The notes beneath the pieces are model-generated. The model made no database searches. It was not told the DNA's origin and worked only from the letters and a program-made list of their open reading frames with translations. A program made the position numbers and the translations under genes. Positions 19,869 through 31,145 of a stretch of DNA of 64,000 nucleotides are shown here, piece by piece; within the stretch, counting starts at the first letter, position 1; the number at the start of each line of letters is the position of its first letter. Source of the DNA: Prionace glauca (taxonomy: Eukaryota > Chordata > Chondrichthyes > Carcharhiniformes > Carcharhinidae); NCBI GenBank assembly GCA_037974335.1, contig CM075760.1:24103538-24167537 (forward strand). Direction: 5' to 3'.

Positions 19869-20457
19869 CAGCTGTATAGGGCATTGGTGAGGCCGCAGCT
19901 GGAGTACTGTGTGCAGTTTTGGGCGCCGCACCTGCGCAAGGATATTTTGGCCCTGGAGGGAGTGCAGAGGAGGTTTACTCGGCTGATACCGGAGTTGAGG
20001 GGATTGAGCTATGAGGAGAGGCTGAATAAACTAGGCTTGTACTCGTTAGAGTTTAGAAGAATGAGGGGAGATCTCATTGAGACGTATAAGATGATGAATG
20101 GGATGGATAGGATAGAGGTGGAGAGACTGTTCCCGCTCAAAAAAGACAGTAGGACTAGGGGGCACAGCCTCAAGATAAAGGGGGGGCGGTTTAGAACAGA
20201 GTTGAGGAGGAACTTCTTCAGTCAAAGGGTGGTGAATCTCTGGAATTCTCTGCCCGTTGAAGTGGTGGAGGCTGCCTCGCTAAATATTTTTAAGAAACGG
20301 GTTGATGGGTTTTTGATAAGAGAAGGGATTGAGGGTTATGGGGAGAGGGCAGGAAGGTGGAGCTGAGTCACGACAGATCAGCCATGATCTTATTGAATGG
20401 CGGGGCAGGCTCGAAGGGCCAGATGGCCTACTCCTGCTCCTATTTCTTATGTTCTTA
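19869..20457 (+). mobile_element. CR1 LINE subfamily A, 5'-truncated
   Basis: Encodes the RT C-terminus (LVRPQLEYCVQFWAPHLRK, RTRGHSLKIKGGRFRTELRR) in one open frame to the TGA at 20,364, then a UTR ending TATTTCTTATGTTCTTA. Nearly identical to 41,812-42,400, so a recent arrival. Confidence 0.85.
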
Positions 20458-20619
20458 ATATTAAAAATGGCCAAGAATAAGGAAAAGAATGATAAGGGAG
20501 GTAAAATTTGGGTACGAGAGAAAGCTAGCTCGAAGTATAAAGACCGATAACAAATGGAGCACTGGCCATAGAGCAATAAAGCACTGAAACAGGCCCTTGG
20601 GCCCAAATGGTCCACGCCG

Positions 20620-20890
20620 ACTACTGAATCTGTGCCTCAGAATTCCCTCCAGTAACTTATCCACCACTGATGTCAGGCTCAGCGGCCTGCAATCACCAGG
20701 CTTCTCTTTGCTCCTCTTCTTAAACAACGGAACAAGATCAGCCACGCTTCAATCTTCCAGAACTTTGCCAGTGGAAAGAGAAGAAGCAAATCTCTCATGA
20801 AGGGCCTCTGCAATTTCTTCACTAGCCTCCCAAAAAATCTGACAATACACTTGATTAGGTCCAGGGGATTTATCTACCTTAATGCACTTA
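20620..20890 (-). mobile_element. CR1-type LINE RT fragment
   Basis: The minus strand reads KVDKSPGPN near the start, and ADLVPLFKKRSKEKPGDCRP then LSLTSVVDKLLEGILR, the N-terminal RT box of CR1. The piece at 20,458-20,550 (KIWVREKASSKYKDR on plus) may come from another CR1 region. Confidence 0.6.
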
Positions 20891-20914
20891 ATGCATTATG
20901 TTCTTAATGCAACA

Positions 20915-20995
20915 GAGCACTACAAGCTCACAGCTCCTTGACTAAAATAAGATACAAGATCCTTCATACTCCTTCATTCTAACAACCTTTTTAAG
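20915..20995 (-). repeat. Outer end of the inverted segmental duplication
   Basis: GACTAAAATAAGATACAAGA matches 6,165-6,185 in reverse. Separated from the rest of the arm (23,025-23,765) by later insertions. Confidence 0.55.
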
Positions 20996-21590
20996 CAACT
21001 TTCCAAAGCCTGATTTTATTGGCAACATCCAGACTTTGTTGATTTAAAATTCCAAACGTGTTACCATCTGCAAAATCTTTGTTCTTTATCTGGGGTTGAA
21101 GTGACAACATGATAAAATTTTCACAGTTATTCCAAATTCCTCCAGGCTACGCTTAAAATTTCCACATTTAACTTGTTCCCATAAATCCTCAATTATAAAC
21201 TCAAAGAGAAACATGGGTTTTCAGGCAATTTAAAACAAATCAACTTTCTGCAGAACTGAAAGGGGTGGGGATTGAGCAGAGAAAACTTGGCACACAATTA
21301 CATCACTTTACACAAGTTTAAAACATTTCTCTATCAACCAAACTTGATTTTAAACTTCATCTACTTTTTTTTTGTTTTCTTCCTCGACCGAATTATTTTA
21401 ATTTGATCAGTTATTGTAAGGAATGGGGAATTTTTGTTCTTTTTAAACTGGTTCACTCATTTTGTTAATTCTACATGGGCTCGGAGAATCAGAAACCAGA
21501 CTTTATCATCATTACCCTTTTAATCCTTTTGCCATCACTCCCAGTTTTGCAGGAGGGTTGAGGGGATTCCAATCAGACCTAATCATTTGA
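20996..21590. other. AT-rich stretch inside the duplication arm, nothing recognised
   Basis: No frame or known repeat; absent from the mate copy near 6.1 kb, so probably a later insertion. Confidence 0.3.
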
Positions 21591-21740
21591 CAATAAAAGT
21601 TAAACACTGCAGATGCTGAAACAAAGACACAAAATGCTGGGAAATCTCAGCAGGTCTAACAGCATCTAGGGAGAGAGAATAGAACCAATGTCCCGAGTCT
21701 GGATGACACCTCATAAGAGCTTTTGTGAAGTATTATCCAG
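21590..21740 (+). repeat. Short repeat of the GCAGCATCTG family
   Basis: CTGCAGATGCTGAAACAAAG then AACAGCATCTAGGGAGAGAG; the same layout as at 36,895-36,995. Confidence 0.5.
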
Positions 21741-21799
21741 ACTCAAAGTTGGCTCTATTCTTGAATCATTTTATTTATAGGTTTCTTGTTCTTAGTTTC

Positions 21800-22975
21800 C
21801 AAATGGCAGGTAAGAGACACTTCAGCAAGGCTTTTGATAAGGTCCCCCATGCAAGACTTCTTGAGAAGGTGAGAGGGCATGGGATCCAAGGGCCTTTGGC
21901 CTTGTGGATCCAGAACTGGCTTGCCTGCAGAAGGCAGAGAGTGGTTGTGGATGGGTCTTTTTCGGAATGGAGGTCAGTCACCAGTGGGGTGCCCCAGGGA
22001 TCTGTTCTGGGACCCTTGCTGTTTGTCATTTTCATAAATGACCTGGATGAGGAAGTGGAGGGATGGGTTAGCAAGTTCGCTGATGACACGAAGGTCGGCG
22101 GTGTTGTGGCTAGTCTGGAAGGATGTCAAAAGTTGCAGCAGGACATAGATAGGATGCAGGAATGGGCGGAGAAGTAGCAGATGGACTTCAACGCGGATAA
22201 ATGTGTAGTCGTCCATTTCGGCAGAACCAACGGGATGAACGAGTACACTATTAAGGGCAGGGGTCTTAGTAGTGTTGAAGAGCAGAAGGATCTCGGGGTC
22301 TGGGATCTTAAATCGGCCTCGCAGGTGGAGGAGGTGGTCAAGAAGGCGTATGGTGTACTGGCCTTCATTAATCGAGGGATTGAGTTTAGGAGTCAGGAGG
22401 TAATGCTGCAACTTTACAGGACCCTTGTCAGGCCTCATTTGGAGTACTGTGCGCAGTTCTGGTCGCCTCACTATAGGAAAGACGTAGAAGCTATTGAAAG
22501 GGTGCAGAGGAGATTTACAAGGATGTTGCCTGGACTGGGAGGCATGCCTTATGAAGATAGGTTGAGGGAGCTGGGACTCTTTTCCCTGGAGAGGCGAAGA
22601 TCGAGAGGCGACCTGATAGAAGTTTATAAAATGTTGAGAGGAATAGATAGGGTGGACTCTCAGAGGCTATTTCCCCGGGTTGAAATGGTCGCTACGAGAG
22701 GACACAGATTTAAGGTGCGGGGAGGGAAGTACAGAGGTGATGTTAGGGGTAAGTTTTTCACTCAGAGGGTGGTGAGTGAATGGAATCGGCTGCCGTCGTC
22801 GGTGGTGGAGGCGAACTCGCTGGGGTCTTTTAAAAGACTTCTGGATGAGTATATGGGGTTTAATGGGATTGGGGGTTATAGATAGGTCTATAGATTGGTG
22901 GGGTTGATGTGATCGGTGCAACTCGAGGGCCGAAGGGCCTGTTTGTGCTGTAATGTTCTATGTTCTATGTTCTAT
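21800..22975 (+). mobile_element. CR1 LINE subfamily B, 5'-truncated
   Basis: RT motifs in order: [33 protein letters not shown], then LVRPHLEYCAQFWSPHYRK and RGHRFKVRGGKYRGDVR. One in-frame TAG (22,175-22,177) replaces the Trp of EWAEKW; otherwise open to 22,885. The 3' end is the direct repeat GTTCTAT(GTTCTAT)n, as expected for CR1 tails. No endonuclease part. Confidence 0.85.
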
Positions 22976-23024
22976 GTCCGGTCCCCACTCAAGTTCTGAT
23001 TTTCCACTAGCCATGCTGGAGTAG

Positions 23025-23765
23025 GATTATAACTGTTAGTATCTACTCTGAGGTCTGCTTTTCAGTCCAGTGCTACTTGGAGTATACCATCACCACTGAC
23101 TATTGGATCACAAGTCCCTCACAGATTTTATCACAAACTTATGATAAAACTATTTAAACAATGCCTGCGAACACTTCTTAGCTTCTTAACCAACTATTTA
23201 CCACTGTTTGAGATTTGTCAGGCCCCATTTTTATAGATTCGCGTTTCTCAGCTGCAGAACACCAGCTGTTCCTGGAATAAGTTTAATTCTAGCTCATTCT
23301 GAGTAAATATTCTCACCAGGTCCTCTGTTGGGGCCCTGCTAAACAGCTTTAATGGTCCGTAATTGCAGAAGCTGAGCAGTCACAGGAATGTGGTCAAGAT
23401 AGTCCAGTCCCATAATGCCTCACATTCAATCTGCAGTCCTTCACTATAACAGAATATGTGGCTGTATGTAGCTGCCTCGGCCATGGTCAACCCCAACACT
23501 GCCTTCCTGAACTGCTACAATGCCTGAAGTGCAAGTACACCCACAGTGCTGTTAGGGAGGGATTTCCAGCTACACATTCCAGACTTTCACTAACTGTAGA
23601 TGGATACCACATTGATATATTCCATTCAACCACACCCAAGATGAGTTATCCCAATTTCATTATTGTCCAGGACAATATATTCACAATCTCTTTAAAACAG
23701 AAATTCAACATTCCCATTTGATTTCAGGTATTAACATATTCTGTTAGTTTGTTCTTTATTGTCAA
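23025..23765 (-). repeat. Segmental duplication arm, inverted match at 5,440-6,130
   Basis: See the 5,440 entry. The shared blocks include TAGCTGCCTCGGCCATGGTC (near 23,468) and TTAGTTTGTTCTTTATTGTC. It lies 3' of the minus gene at 24.3 kb. Confidence 0.7.
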
Positions 23766-23769
23766 TGTC

Positions 23770-24110
23770 AGGCTGGGGTTGTTCCCCTTGGAGCAAAGGA
23801 GGGGAGATTTGATAGAGGTGGACAGGGTTCTGACAGGTTTAGATAAGGTGGACAAAGAAAAATTGTTCCCATTCGCTGATGGAACAAGGATGAGGGGGGA
23901 CACAGATTTAAGGTTTTGAGTCAGAGATGCAGGGGGAGGAATGTGAGGAAGGATATTTTACTGCAGCGAATGGTATTGACTTGGAACCCGCTCCCTACAT
24001 GGGTGGAGGAAGTGGAAACAATCAATTACAAAGGAAATTGGATGGACATCTGGGGGGTTTCAAACAGAAATGCTGACTAAATATCTCTGACCTTCTTAAC
24101 ACCCTCTCAC
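23770..24110 (+). mobile_element. CR1-type LINE tail within the duplicated flank
   Basis: GGGGAGATTTGATAGAGGTG then TTTAGATAAGGTGGACAAAG, decayed RT C-terminus. Shared with 5,040-5,400 (inverted) and 16,360-16,520. Confidence 0.6.
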
Positions 24111-24316
24111 TCTGTGATTGTTGTGCAGGTTAAAACCAGACATTGGCAACAAAGCTCAAAGAGCATCAGCCCACTGCAGGCAAAGTCGTGAGACCGGCCA
24201 GCCCAGCAGAAAGAAACCCTCCGACCCCCTCATTGACCAACTGTGAGAATGAACAAAATGCAGTCCTGGATGTAACTGAGAGCAGAAACAATAACAGCAA
24301 AATCCAACCCCTGGAA

Positions 24317-25327
24317 TCACTTGTGAACTCGCTGGTGTCTCAGCAGCTGGGATGAAACTTTGAATCCTTTTCCACACTGAGAGCAGGTGAATGGTCTCTC
24401 CCCAGTGTGAACTCGCTGGTGTGTCTGCAGATTGGATGACTGAGTGAATCCCTTCCCACACTGAGAGCAGGTGAATGGCTTCTCACCAGAGTGAATTCGC
24501 TGGTGTGTCCACAGGTTGGATGACCGAGAGAATCTTTCCCCACACTGAGGGCAGATGAATGGCCTCTCCCCAGTGTGAACTCGCTGGTGTGCCTGCAGGT
24601 TGGAAAACTGACTGAACCCCTTCCCACACACAGAGCAGGTGAACGGCTTCTCCCCGGTGTGAACTCGCTGGTGTCTCCGCAGGGTGGATAAATCAGTGAA
24701 TCCTTTCCCACACTGAGAGCAGATAAATGGTCTCTCCCCAGTGTGAACTCGCTGGTGCATCTGGAGGCTCGATAAGTGAGTGAATCCCTTCTCACACTGA
24801 GAGCAGATGAAGGGTCGCTCCCCAGTGTGAACACGCTGGTGTGTCTGCAGGTTAACTAATTGACTGAACTCCTTCCCACACTGAGAGCAAATGAATGGTC
24901 TCTCCCCACTGTGAACACGCTGGTGCGCCTGCAGGTTAGATAACTGACTGAACCCCTTGTCACAGTGCGAGCAGGTGAATGGTCTCTCCCCAGTATGAAC
25001 TCGCTGGTGTGTGCACAGGCTGGATAACTGACTGAATCCCTTCCCACACACAGAGCAGGTGAAGGGCCTCTCCCCAGTATGAACTCGCTGGTGGGTCTGC
25101 AGGCTGGAGAACTGAGTGAATCCCTCCCCACACTGAGAGCAGGTGAACGGTCTCTCCCCAGTGTGAACTCGCTGGTGTGTCTGCAGCTGGGATAACCGAG
25201 GGAATCCCGCTCTACAGTGAGAGCAAGTGAAAGGCCTCTCCCCAGTGTGGCTGCGCCGATGAGCTTCCAGCTCAGATGGGTATCTGTATCTCTTCCCACA
25301 GTCCCCACATTTCCATGGTTTTTCCAT
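24317..25327 (-). CDS. C2H2 zinc-finger protein, 12 fingers
   Basis: ATG at 25,327 (ACCATGG), 336 residues, twelve intact fingers ending HQRVHK. First finger KCGDCGK ... [11 protein letters not shown]. All linkers are (T/S)GE(R/K)PF. Helices vary well at the DNA-reading positions ([42 protein letters not shown]), so the array should be functional. The last exon starts near 25,640 (TTTTACAG). The leader keeps [19 protein letters not shown] from the lost N-terminal finger, out of frame here. No promoter block lies next to this leader: at 25.73-25.87 kb a short repeat and a LINE tail join it to an inverted leader remnant. The nearest promoter block on the correct side is P4, 4.5 kb away beyond LINE insertions. 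Confidence 0.88.
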   Translation of the reverse strand: MEKPWKCGDCGKRYRYPSELEAHRRSHTGERPFTCSHCRAGFPRLSQLQTHQRVHTGERPFTCSQCGEGFTQFSSLQTHQRVHTGERPFTCSVCGKGFSQLSSLCTHQRVHTGERPFTCSHCDKGFSQLSNLQAHQRVHSGERPFICSQCGKEFSQLVNLQTHQRVHTGERPFICSQCEKGFTHLSSLQMHQRVHTGERPFICSQCGKGFTDLSTLRRHQRVHTGEKPFTCSVCGKGFSQFSNLQAHQRVHTGERPFICPQCGERFSRSSNLWTHQRIHSGEKPFTCSQCGKGFTQSSNLQTHQRVHTGERPFTCSQCGKGFKVSSQLLRHQRVHK

Positions 25328-25734
25328 GGTGCAGGTGCCCTTGTCTCTCTCTCCAGTTGAAGACTCATCCACACACAGAACACTCTCTCCCCGCTGTGAA
25401 TGGTGTGATATTTATTCAGGCTGTGTAACTGGTTCAAGCTCTTTAGCCAGTGCACTGGAACACTCTCACTTGAGTGTGTCACTGTGTTGGTGCTTTTCCA
25501 GTCACACTTAAAATCTTTTTAAGTCATCAGATTGGACAATCATTTCAAAGGCCAATGATATTCAGGTCCCAAAGAATATGACTTTGTCAGATCTAGATGT
25601 GACGTTTGAGATTTTGGCCTCTGATTTCTCTTTCAATATCCTGTAAAACAAGTTTACAGAAGTCATCAGTGTCAGTACAGGGTAGAAATTCAGAACAGAC
25701 AATTCTAGTTTCTATGGAATGTTCTTTCCTCTCT

Positions 25735-25868
25735 CCAAACTCAAAACATTGGCTCTATTCTCTCCCTATCTGAGGGTTAGTGTGGAAAATGATGCTGCGA
25801 TAGGTTGGTCAATTCGCAATGAATAATTGAGGCAGTTCAAAAGGCTGAATGGCCAACTGCAGCTCCTG
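25735..25868. mobile_element. Short repeat plus CR1 tail replacing the expected promoter
   Basis: AAACTCAAAACATTGGCTCT is the end of the GCAGCATCTG-family repeat. GGCTGAATGGCCAACTGCAG then CTCCTGTTTCTTATGA is a CR1 tail. They lie exactly where the paralogous modules have leader and promoter. Confidence 0.5.
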
Positions 25869-25869
25869 T

Positions 25870-26290
25870 TTCTTATGATTTCTGTGTCCAGGACAGTAAG
25901 CAGTGATGGATCTGTCAATCAGCACCATCAGGAGAATTGGGAGGGTGAATATTAGATACAGCAGAGTGAGAATGGAGGGAGAGTGTGTGGGATGGAGATT
26001 TACAGCTTTTGGGGAAACGACGGACAAAAGAATATTCATTAGAATCACAGAATTTTTACATCTTATCAACCATCCCTGAGCGTTCACAATGAATCTCTCC
26101 ACTCAAGACATTCTTATCTCTGATTTGTCTGTATTGCTAGCAGTCTCACAAAGTAGCTACCTGTGTGTTGATACACAAGGCTCTGCTCGGCAAGTTTAAT
26201 GCTCCATGACTGTGTCTTTAATGACTGAATAGCTATAGGAATATGGTCAAGTCAGCTAAATCCCAATGATGCTTTATAAGTCGACTAATA
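25870..26290 (+). repeat. Orphan plus-strand ZNF leader, duplicate of 19,150-19,590
   Basis: CAGCACCATCAGGAGAATTG and AACCATCCCTGAGCGTTCAC follow the order of the other copy. No ZNF exon follows. Confidence 0.7.
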
Positions 26291-26400
26291 ACTGATTATG
26301 CTGGCTGCTTTTCCGAGGCAGCCAGATGTGTACACAGAGATAATGGATAGGAGGCAGGTTTGTGTGATGTTGGCAGGGTTTCATTCACAATCCTTTGAGA
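26287..26400 (-). mobile_element. L2-like LINE fragment, left part (split by CR1)
   Basis: GATTATGCTGGCTGCTTTTC and AGGCAGGTTTGTGTGATG match 50,618-50,695 and 57,361-57,435. It continues at 28,057-28,205 after an inserted CR1 copy. Confidence 0.65.
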
Positions 26401-26419
26401 AATCCTTTGTTGAGAAAAG

Positions 26420-28055
26420 CACGGATGTTAGAGAACTTGGGAAATAAATAGTGATGTCCTGAGGAGTGTACACATAACCAGAGGAGGTGGTGGAAGTCTT
26501 AAAGCGCATCAAGTTAGATAAATCCCTGGGACCTGATGAAGTGTATTCCAGGACATTGTGGGAGGCTAGGGTGGAAATTGCTGGACCCTAGCAGAGATAT
26601 TTGAATCATCGATAGTCACAGGTGAGGTGCCTGAAGATTGGAGAATGGCAAACGTTGTGTCTTTGTTTAAGAAGGGCTGCAGGGAAAAGCCTGGGAACCA
26701 CAGGCTTGTGACCTCACATCTGTAGTGGCTAAGTTGCTAGAAGGTATTTTGACAGACAGGATCTACACGCATTTAGAGACACAAGGACTGATTAGGGACA
26801 GCATGGCTTTGTGAAAGGAAAATCGTGTCTCACAAATTTGATTAAGTTTTTTGAAGGGGTAACCAAGAAAGTTGATGAGGGTAGTGCAGTGCAGTTGATG
26901 TTGTCTGCATGGACTTCAGCAAGGCCTTTGACAAATGGTAGGTTGTTTCATAAAGTTAAATCTCATGGGATCCAGGGTAAGGTAGCCAAATGGATACAAA
27001 ATGGGCTTGATGACAGAAGATAGAGGGTGAATGTGGAGGGTTGTGACCCGCAGTGTGCCTCACGGATCAGTGCTGGGCCCAATTGTTATTTGTCACTTAC
27101 ATTAACAATTTAAGTGATGTAGGAGGCATGGTTATTAATCTTACAGATGACATCAAGATTGATGGCATTGTGGACAGTGAAGGTTATCTAGGATTGCAAC
27201 GGGATCTTGATCAATTGGGCCAGTGGACTGACAAATGGCAGATGGAGTCTAATTTAGATAAAAGCAAGGTGATGCATTGTGGTAGATTGAACCAGGGCAG
27301 GACTTACTCAGTTAGTGGTCAGACATTGAAGAGAGTTATAGAATAAAGAGATCTAGGGGTACAGGTTCATAGTTTCTTGAAAGTGGTGTCACAGGTGGAC
27401 AGAATGGTGAAGGCGGCATTTGGCATGCTTGGTTTCATTGGTCAGAACATGAATGCAGGAGTTGGGACGTCTTGTTGAAATTGTAAAAGACATTGCTAAG
27501 GGCACACTTGGAATAGTGTGTACAGTTCTCGTCACCCTATTATAGAAAGGATATTGTTAAACTAGAAAGAATGCAGAAAAGATTTACTAGGATGCTGCTG
27601 GGACTTGATGGTTTGAGGTATAAGGAGAGGCTGGATAGACTGGGACTTCTTTCTCTGGAGCGTAGGAGGCTTAGGCGTGATCTTATAGAGGTCTATAAAA
27701 TAATGAGGGGCATAGATCAGCTAGTAACTCAATATCTTCTCCCAAATTTAGGGGAATCCAAAACTAGAGGCCACAGGTTTAAGGTGAGAGGGGAGAGATA
27801 GGAAAGGGTCCAAAGGGTCAATTTTTCATGCAGAGGATGGTGAGTGTCTGGAATAAACTGCCAGAGATAGTAGTGGAAGCGGGTACGTGTTGTCTTTTAA
27901 AAAGTGGAAGGACAGTTACGTTGGTACGATGGGTATAAAGGAACATGGACTGAATGTGGGCAATTGGGACTAGCTTAGGAGTTAAAAAAAGGGACAGCAT
28001 GGATGAGTTGGGCTGAAGGGGCTGTTTCCATGCTGTAACCCTCTATGATTCTACG
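26420..28055 (+). mobile_element. CR1 LINE subfamily C, decayed, about 1.6 kb
   Basis: Remains of RT: KSLGPDEVY-like start (AATCCCTGGGACCTGATGAA), GKSCLTNLIKFFEG, then a broken catalytic stretch and RKDIVKLERMQKRFTRML, KERLDRLGLLSLERRRLRRD. Ends CTGTTTCCATGCTGTAA then CTATGATTCTACGA. Many stops and shifts; inserted into an L2-like LINE. Confidence 0.75.
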
Positions 28056-28056
28056 A

Positions 28057-28205
28057 CTTTGTAGTTTCTTGTGGTCTTGGGCCAAGCAGGAGTCATACCA
28101 AGCAGTGATACAACCAGAAAGAATGCTCCCTAGTGTAAAAGTTGGTGACAGTCATAGAGGAAATACCAAATTTCCTTAGTTTCCAGAGAAAGTAGAGACG
28201 TTGAT
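28057..28205 (-). mobile_element. L2-like LINE fragment, right part
   Basis: TAGTTTCTTGTGGTCTTGGG, then CAACCAGAAAGAATGCTCCC, matching 57,465-57,540 and 50,725-50,790. Confidence 0.6.
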
Positions 28206-28960
28206 CAGGCCCAGAAGATTTATCCACCTTAATGCACTTTAAGGCTGCAATAGCTCTTCCCTAGTGATATGCATGTGGTCTGAGACACACCACTTATTTT
28301 CCTTATTGCTTTAGCACCCATCATGTTCTCCTCAGTAAACACCAAGGAGAAATATTCTTTAAAAATCTCACCCATCTCCTCTGGCTCCATGCTCAGATGG
28401 CTTTGCTGATTTTTCAGGGTTCCTATTCTCTCTCTGGCCACCGTTTTATTCTTAGTAGTTACAGAACCTCTTGGGATTTTCTTTAACCTTACCTGCCAGG
28501 TCCATATCATAGCCTCTTTTTGCCCTGCTGATTTCTTCTTACGTGTGCTTTATAGCCGTAAAAGTCATAGAAGTCTACAACAATGAAACAGACCCTGTGG
28601 CCCAACTTGTTCATGCCGCCCTTTATTAAAAATGGCGAAGCAATTCCCAACTGTCCACGTCTGGTCCACATCTCTCCATAGCCATCTCACTCATGTAACA
28701 GTGTAATCCTATTTAAAAGCCAAAATTGCACCTGCCTCTACTACTACCTCTGGCAGCTTGTTCCAGACATTGAGGGATTCACTTGTCCCTGATTATCTAA
28801 TCCCAATGTGTTCTTCCTTCTTTTACCTGACCAAAGCCTCGGTGTCCCTTGTCAGCCAGGGATCCTTCCATTAACCATTCTTTCCCTTCACTGTAACAGG
28901 AATATACTACCCCTGGACTCTTTATTACACTTTTAAAAGCCTCACATTTGCCAGTCATTC
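28206..28960 (-). mobile_element. CR1-type LINE fragments (pre-RT region and a separate tail)
   Basis: The minus strand of 28,229-28,510 reads RLKKIPRGSVTTKNKTVARE then EEMGEIFKEYFSLVFTEEN, the stretch before the RT in CR1-like ORF2. 28,566-28,960 matches the tail of subfamily C (CAGACCCTGTGGCCCAACTT). Confidence 0.6.
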
Positions 28961-28996
28961 CTTTCCCTTCAAAACATTTTCACCTGATCAATATAT

Positions 28997-29905
28997 AAGA
29001 ACATAAGAAATAGGAGGAGTAGGCCATCTGGCCCTTCGAGCCTGCCCCGCCATTCAATAAGATCATGGCTGATCTGTCATGGCTCAGTTCCACATTCCGG
29101 CCCTCTCCCCATAACCCTTAGTCCCCTCTCTTATCAAAAACCCATCAACCCGCTTCTTGAAAATATTTAGCGAGGCAGCCTCCACCACTTCAACGGGTAG
29201 AGAATTCCAGAGATTCACCACCCTTTGAGTGAAGAAGTTCCTCCTCAACTCCGTTCTAAACCGCCCCCCCTTTATCTTGAGGCTGTGCCCCCTAGTCCTA
29301 CTGTCTTTTTTGAGCGGGAAGAGTCTATCCACCTCTATCCTATCCATCCCATTCATCATCTTATACGTCTCAATGAGATCTCCCCTCATTCTTCTAAACT
29401 CCAACGAGTACAAGCCTAGTTTATTCAGCCTCTCCTCATAGCTCAACCCCCTCAACTCCGGTATCAGCCTAGTAAACCTCCTCTGCACTCCATCCAAGGC
29501 CAAAATATCTTTGCGCAGGTGCGGCGCCCAAAACTGCACACAGTACTCCAGCTGCGGCCTCACCAATGCCCTATACAGCTGCAGCAAGACCTCCCTACTT
29601 TTATATTCAATCCCCTTCGCTATGAAGGCCAGCATCCCATTCGCCTTCCTGACCACCTGCTGCACCTGCAAGCTGAGTTTTTGCGACTCATGCACAAGGA
29701 CCCCGAGGTCCCTCTGCACTGTCGCCTGCTGCAGTTTTTCGCCATGTAAGTAATAGTCCTTCCTACCATTTTTCCTTCCAAAGTGGACCACCTCACATTT
29801 GCCAACATTAAATTCCATTTGCCATTTCCTGGCCCATTCGCCCAGCCTTTCTAGATCCTTCTGCAGACTCTCTACACCCTCTGCACAATTTGCTTTATCT
29901 GCTAG
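28997..29905 (-). mobile_element. CR1 LINE subfamily A, 5'-truncated
   Basis: The minus strand is open for about 270 codons: KANCAEGVESLQKDLERLGE, RGHSLKIKGGRFRTELRR, ending VDGFLIREGTKGYGERAG. Its 3' end (28,997) is TATTTCTTATGTTCTTAT reversed. A short piece of another LINE (29,906-30,010) adjoins it. Confidence 0.85.
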
Positions 29906-30030
29906 ATCCTGCCTAATGCCCACAAAATTGGCCCTGCTCCAGTTCAGGGCCTTAACCTGTGGAGTCCCCCTATCTTTATCTATAACTAAGTTAAAACTAA
30001 CAGTGTTTTGGTCAGAGTCTGCATCCTCCC

Positions 30031-30148
30031 TGGATTCACTTCCTTTCCCTTCAGTTGATGCAAGTCTCCAGCTTCCCCCAGAATGAGAAAAGAAACAGAA
30101 AGGGGGAGAAAAGAAAGAGTTTTACTCACAGATGTTGGAGTCAGTGGA
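30031..30148 (-). other. ZNF leader remnant with donor site, minus side of P4
   Basis: ACTTCCTTTCCCTTCAGTTG and GAGTTTTACTCACAGATG repeat the P1 leader/donor arrangement. The only ZNF exon in the right orientation is at 25.3 kb, behind several LINEs. Confidence 0.5.
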
Positions 30149-30149
30149 A

Positions 30150-30640
30150 CTTTGAGTCTGTCTGAAGCTCAATCTTCAGTCACACAAAATCCGCGCCCTG
30201 ATTGGCTGAAAGACCAGAGTTCTTCCGGTCTTCCAACTCTTCCCATTGGTTTACACCTCAACATGCAGGTCAGACGGTGGACACGCACATGCGCAGCTTC
30301 CCCTCTCCCTTGGACATTCTCTGTCCCGGCCTGGGGGGAGGGGGAGATCACCGAGCGACTTCTCGCTCTGGCCGGAGCCGCCAGCCGCTTGTCTGGAAAC
30401 CTTGGCTCGATTAGGGGACAGGGGGAGGGGAGCAATGGGTGGGGGCGGGGCTCCCGGGTCCGCGCGCCCGGGCCTGTGCACTGGAAGACTTAGACGTCAC
30501 CACGGAGCAGAGTGATTTCTATTGGCTGAGTCACAGGGCTCTATTGTGACATCACAATGCGGAGGTTGGCCGATGAGCTTCAGAGTGAAACTTCCTCCTC
30601 TGTGCAGCATCTGGGAGGAAATCAATGTTTCCCCCTTTCC
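30150..30640. promoter_or_regulatory. Promoter block P4
   Basis: Order as in P1: GATTGGCTGA near 30,201, ETS-type CTTCCGGTCT near 30,221, ACATGCGCAG near 30,287, block GCTCTGGCCGGAG near 30,366, GC box GGGGGCGGGGC near 30,441, then AGACGTCAC at 30,492, TATTGGCTGA near 30,520 and TGACATCAC at 30,546 (CRE-like, 54 bp apart). No ZNF exon follows on the plus side, so that partner is lost. Confidence 0.65.
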
Positions 30641-30797
30641 ATTTCTTTTCTCATTAAGGAAGCGAATCCAGTCTGTATATTACACATAAATTATTAATTT
30701 AATTTATCCCTAATTATCAACAACCACTTGTTCTTATCTGAGACTGGAATACAATAGAACTGTTTCACATCATCTCTGTCTGATTCTAAACAATCCC

Positions 30798-31078
30798 TTG
30801 GGGCAGCACAGTGGTTAGCACTGCTGCTTCACAGTGTCAGGGACCAGGGTGCAATTCCCAGCTTCAGTCACTGTCTGTGGAATCCGCACATTTTCCCCAT
30901 GTCTGCTTGGGTTACCTCCCACAGTCCGAAAGATGTGCTGGTTAGGTGCATTGACCATGCTAAATTCTCCCTCAGTGTACCCAAACAGGTGCAGAGTGTG
31001 GAGACTAGGGGATTTTCAGAGTAACTTCACTGCAGTGTTAATGTAAGCCTACTTATAATAAATAAATAAATTTAAACT
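30798..31078 (+). repeat. tRNA-SINE (type 1)
   Basis: tRNA-like head with A box (GTGGTTAGCACTGCTGC) and a worn B box (GGGTGCAATTCC), body, and tail AGTAACTTCACTGCAGTGTT then AATAAATAAATAAA. Confidence 0.75.
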
Positions 31079-31145
31079 AAGTCATAAAGCTTCAAATTGA
31101 GTGTAGTCAGACCTTGAATGTTTCTCTTGCTCGTACATCTTTTTT

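Noticed and set aside
30798-30870. Possible tRNA gene
   Set aside because: The A and B boxes belong to SINE heads; no anticodon arm or acceptor stem can be folded, and the body continues as SINE.
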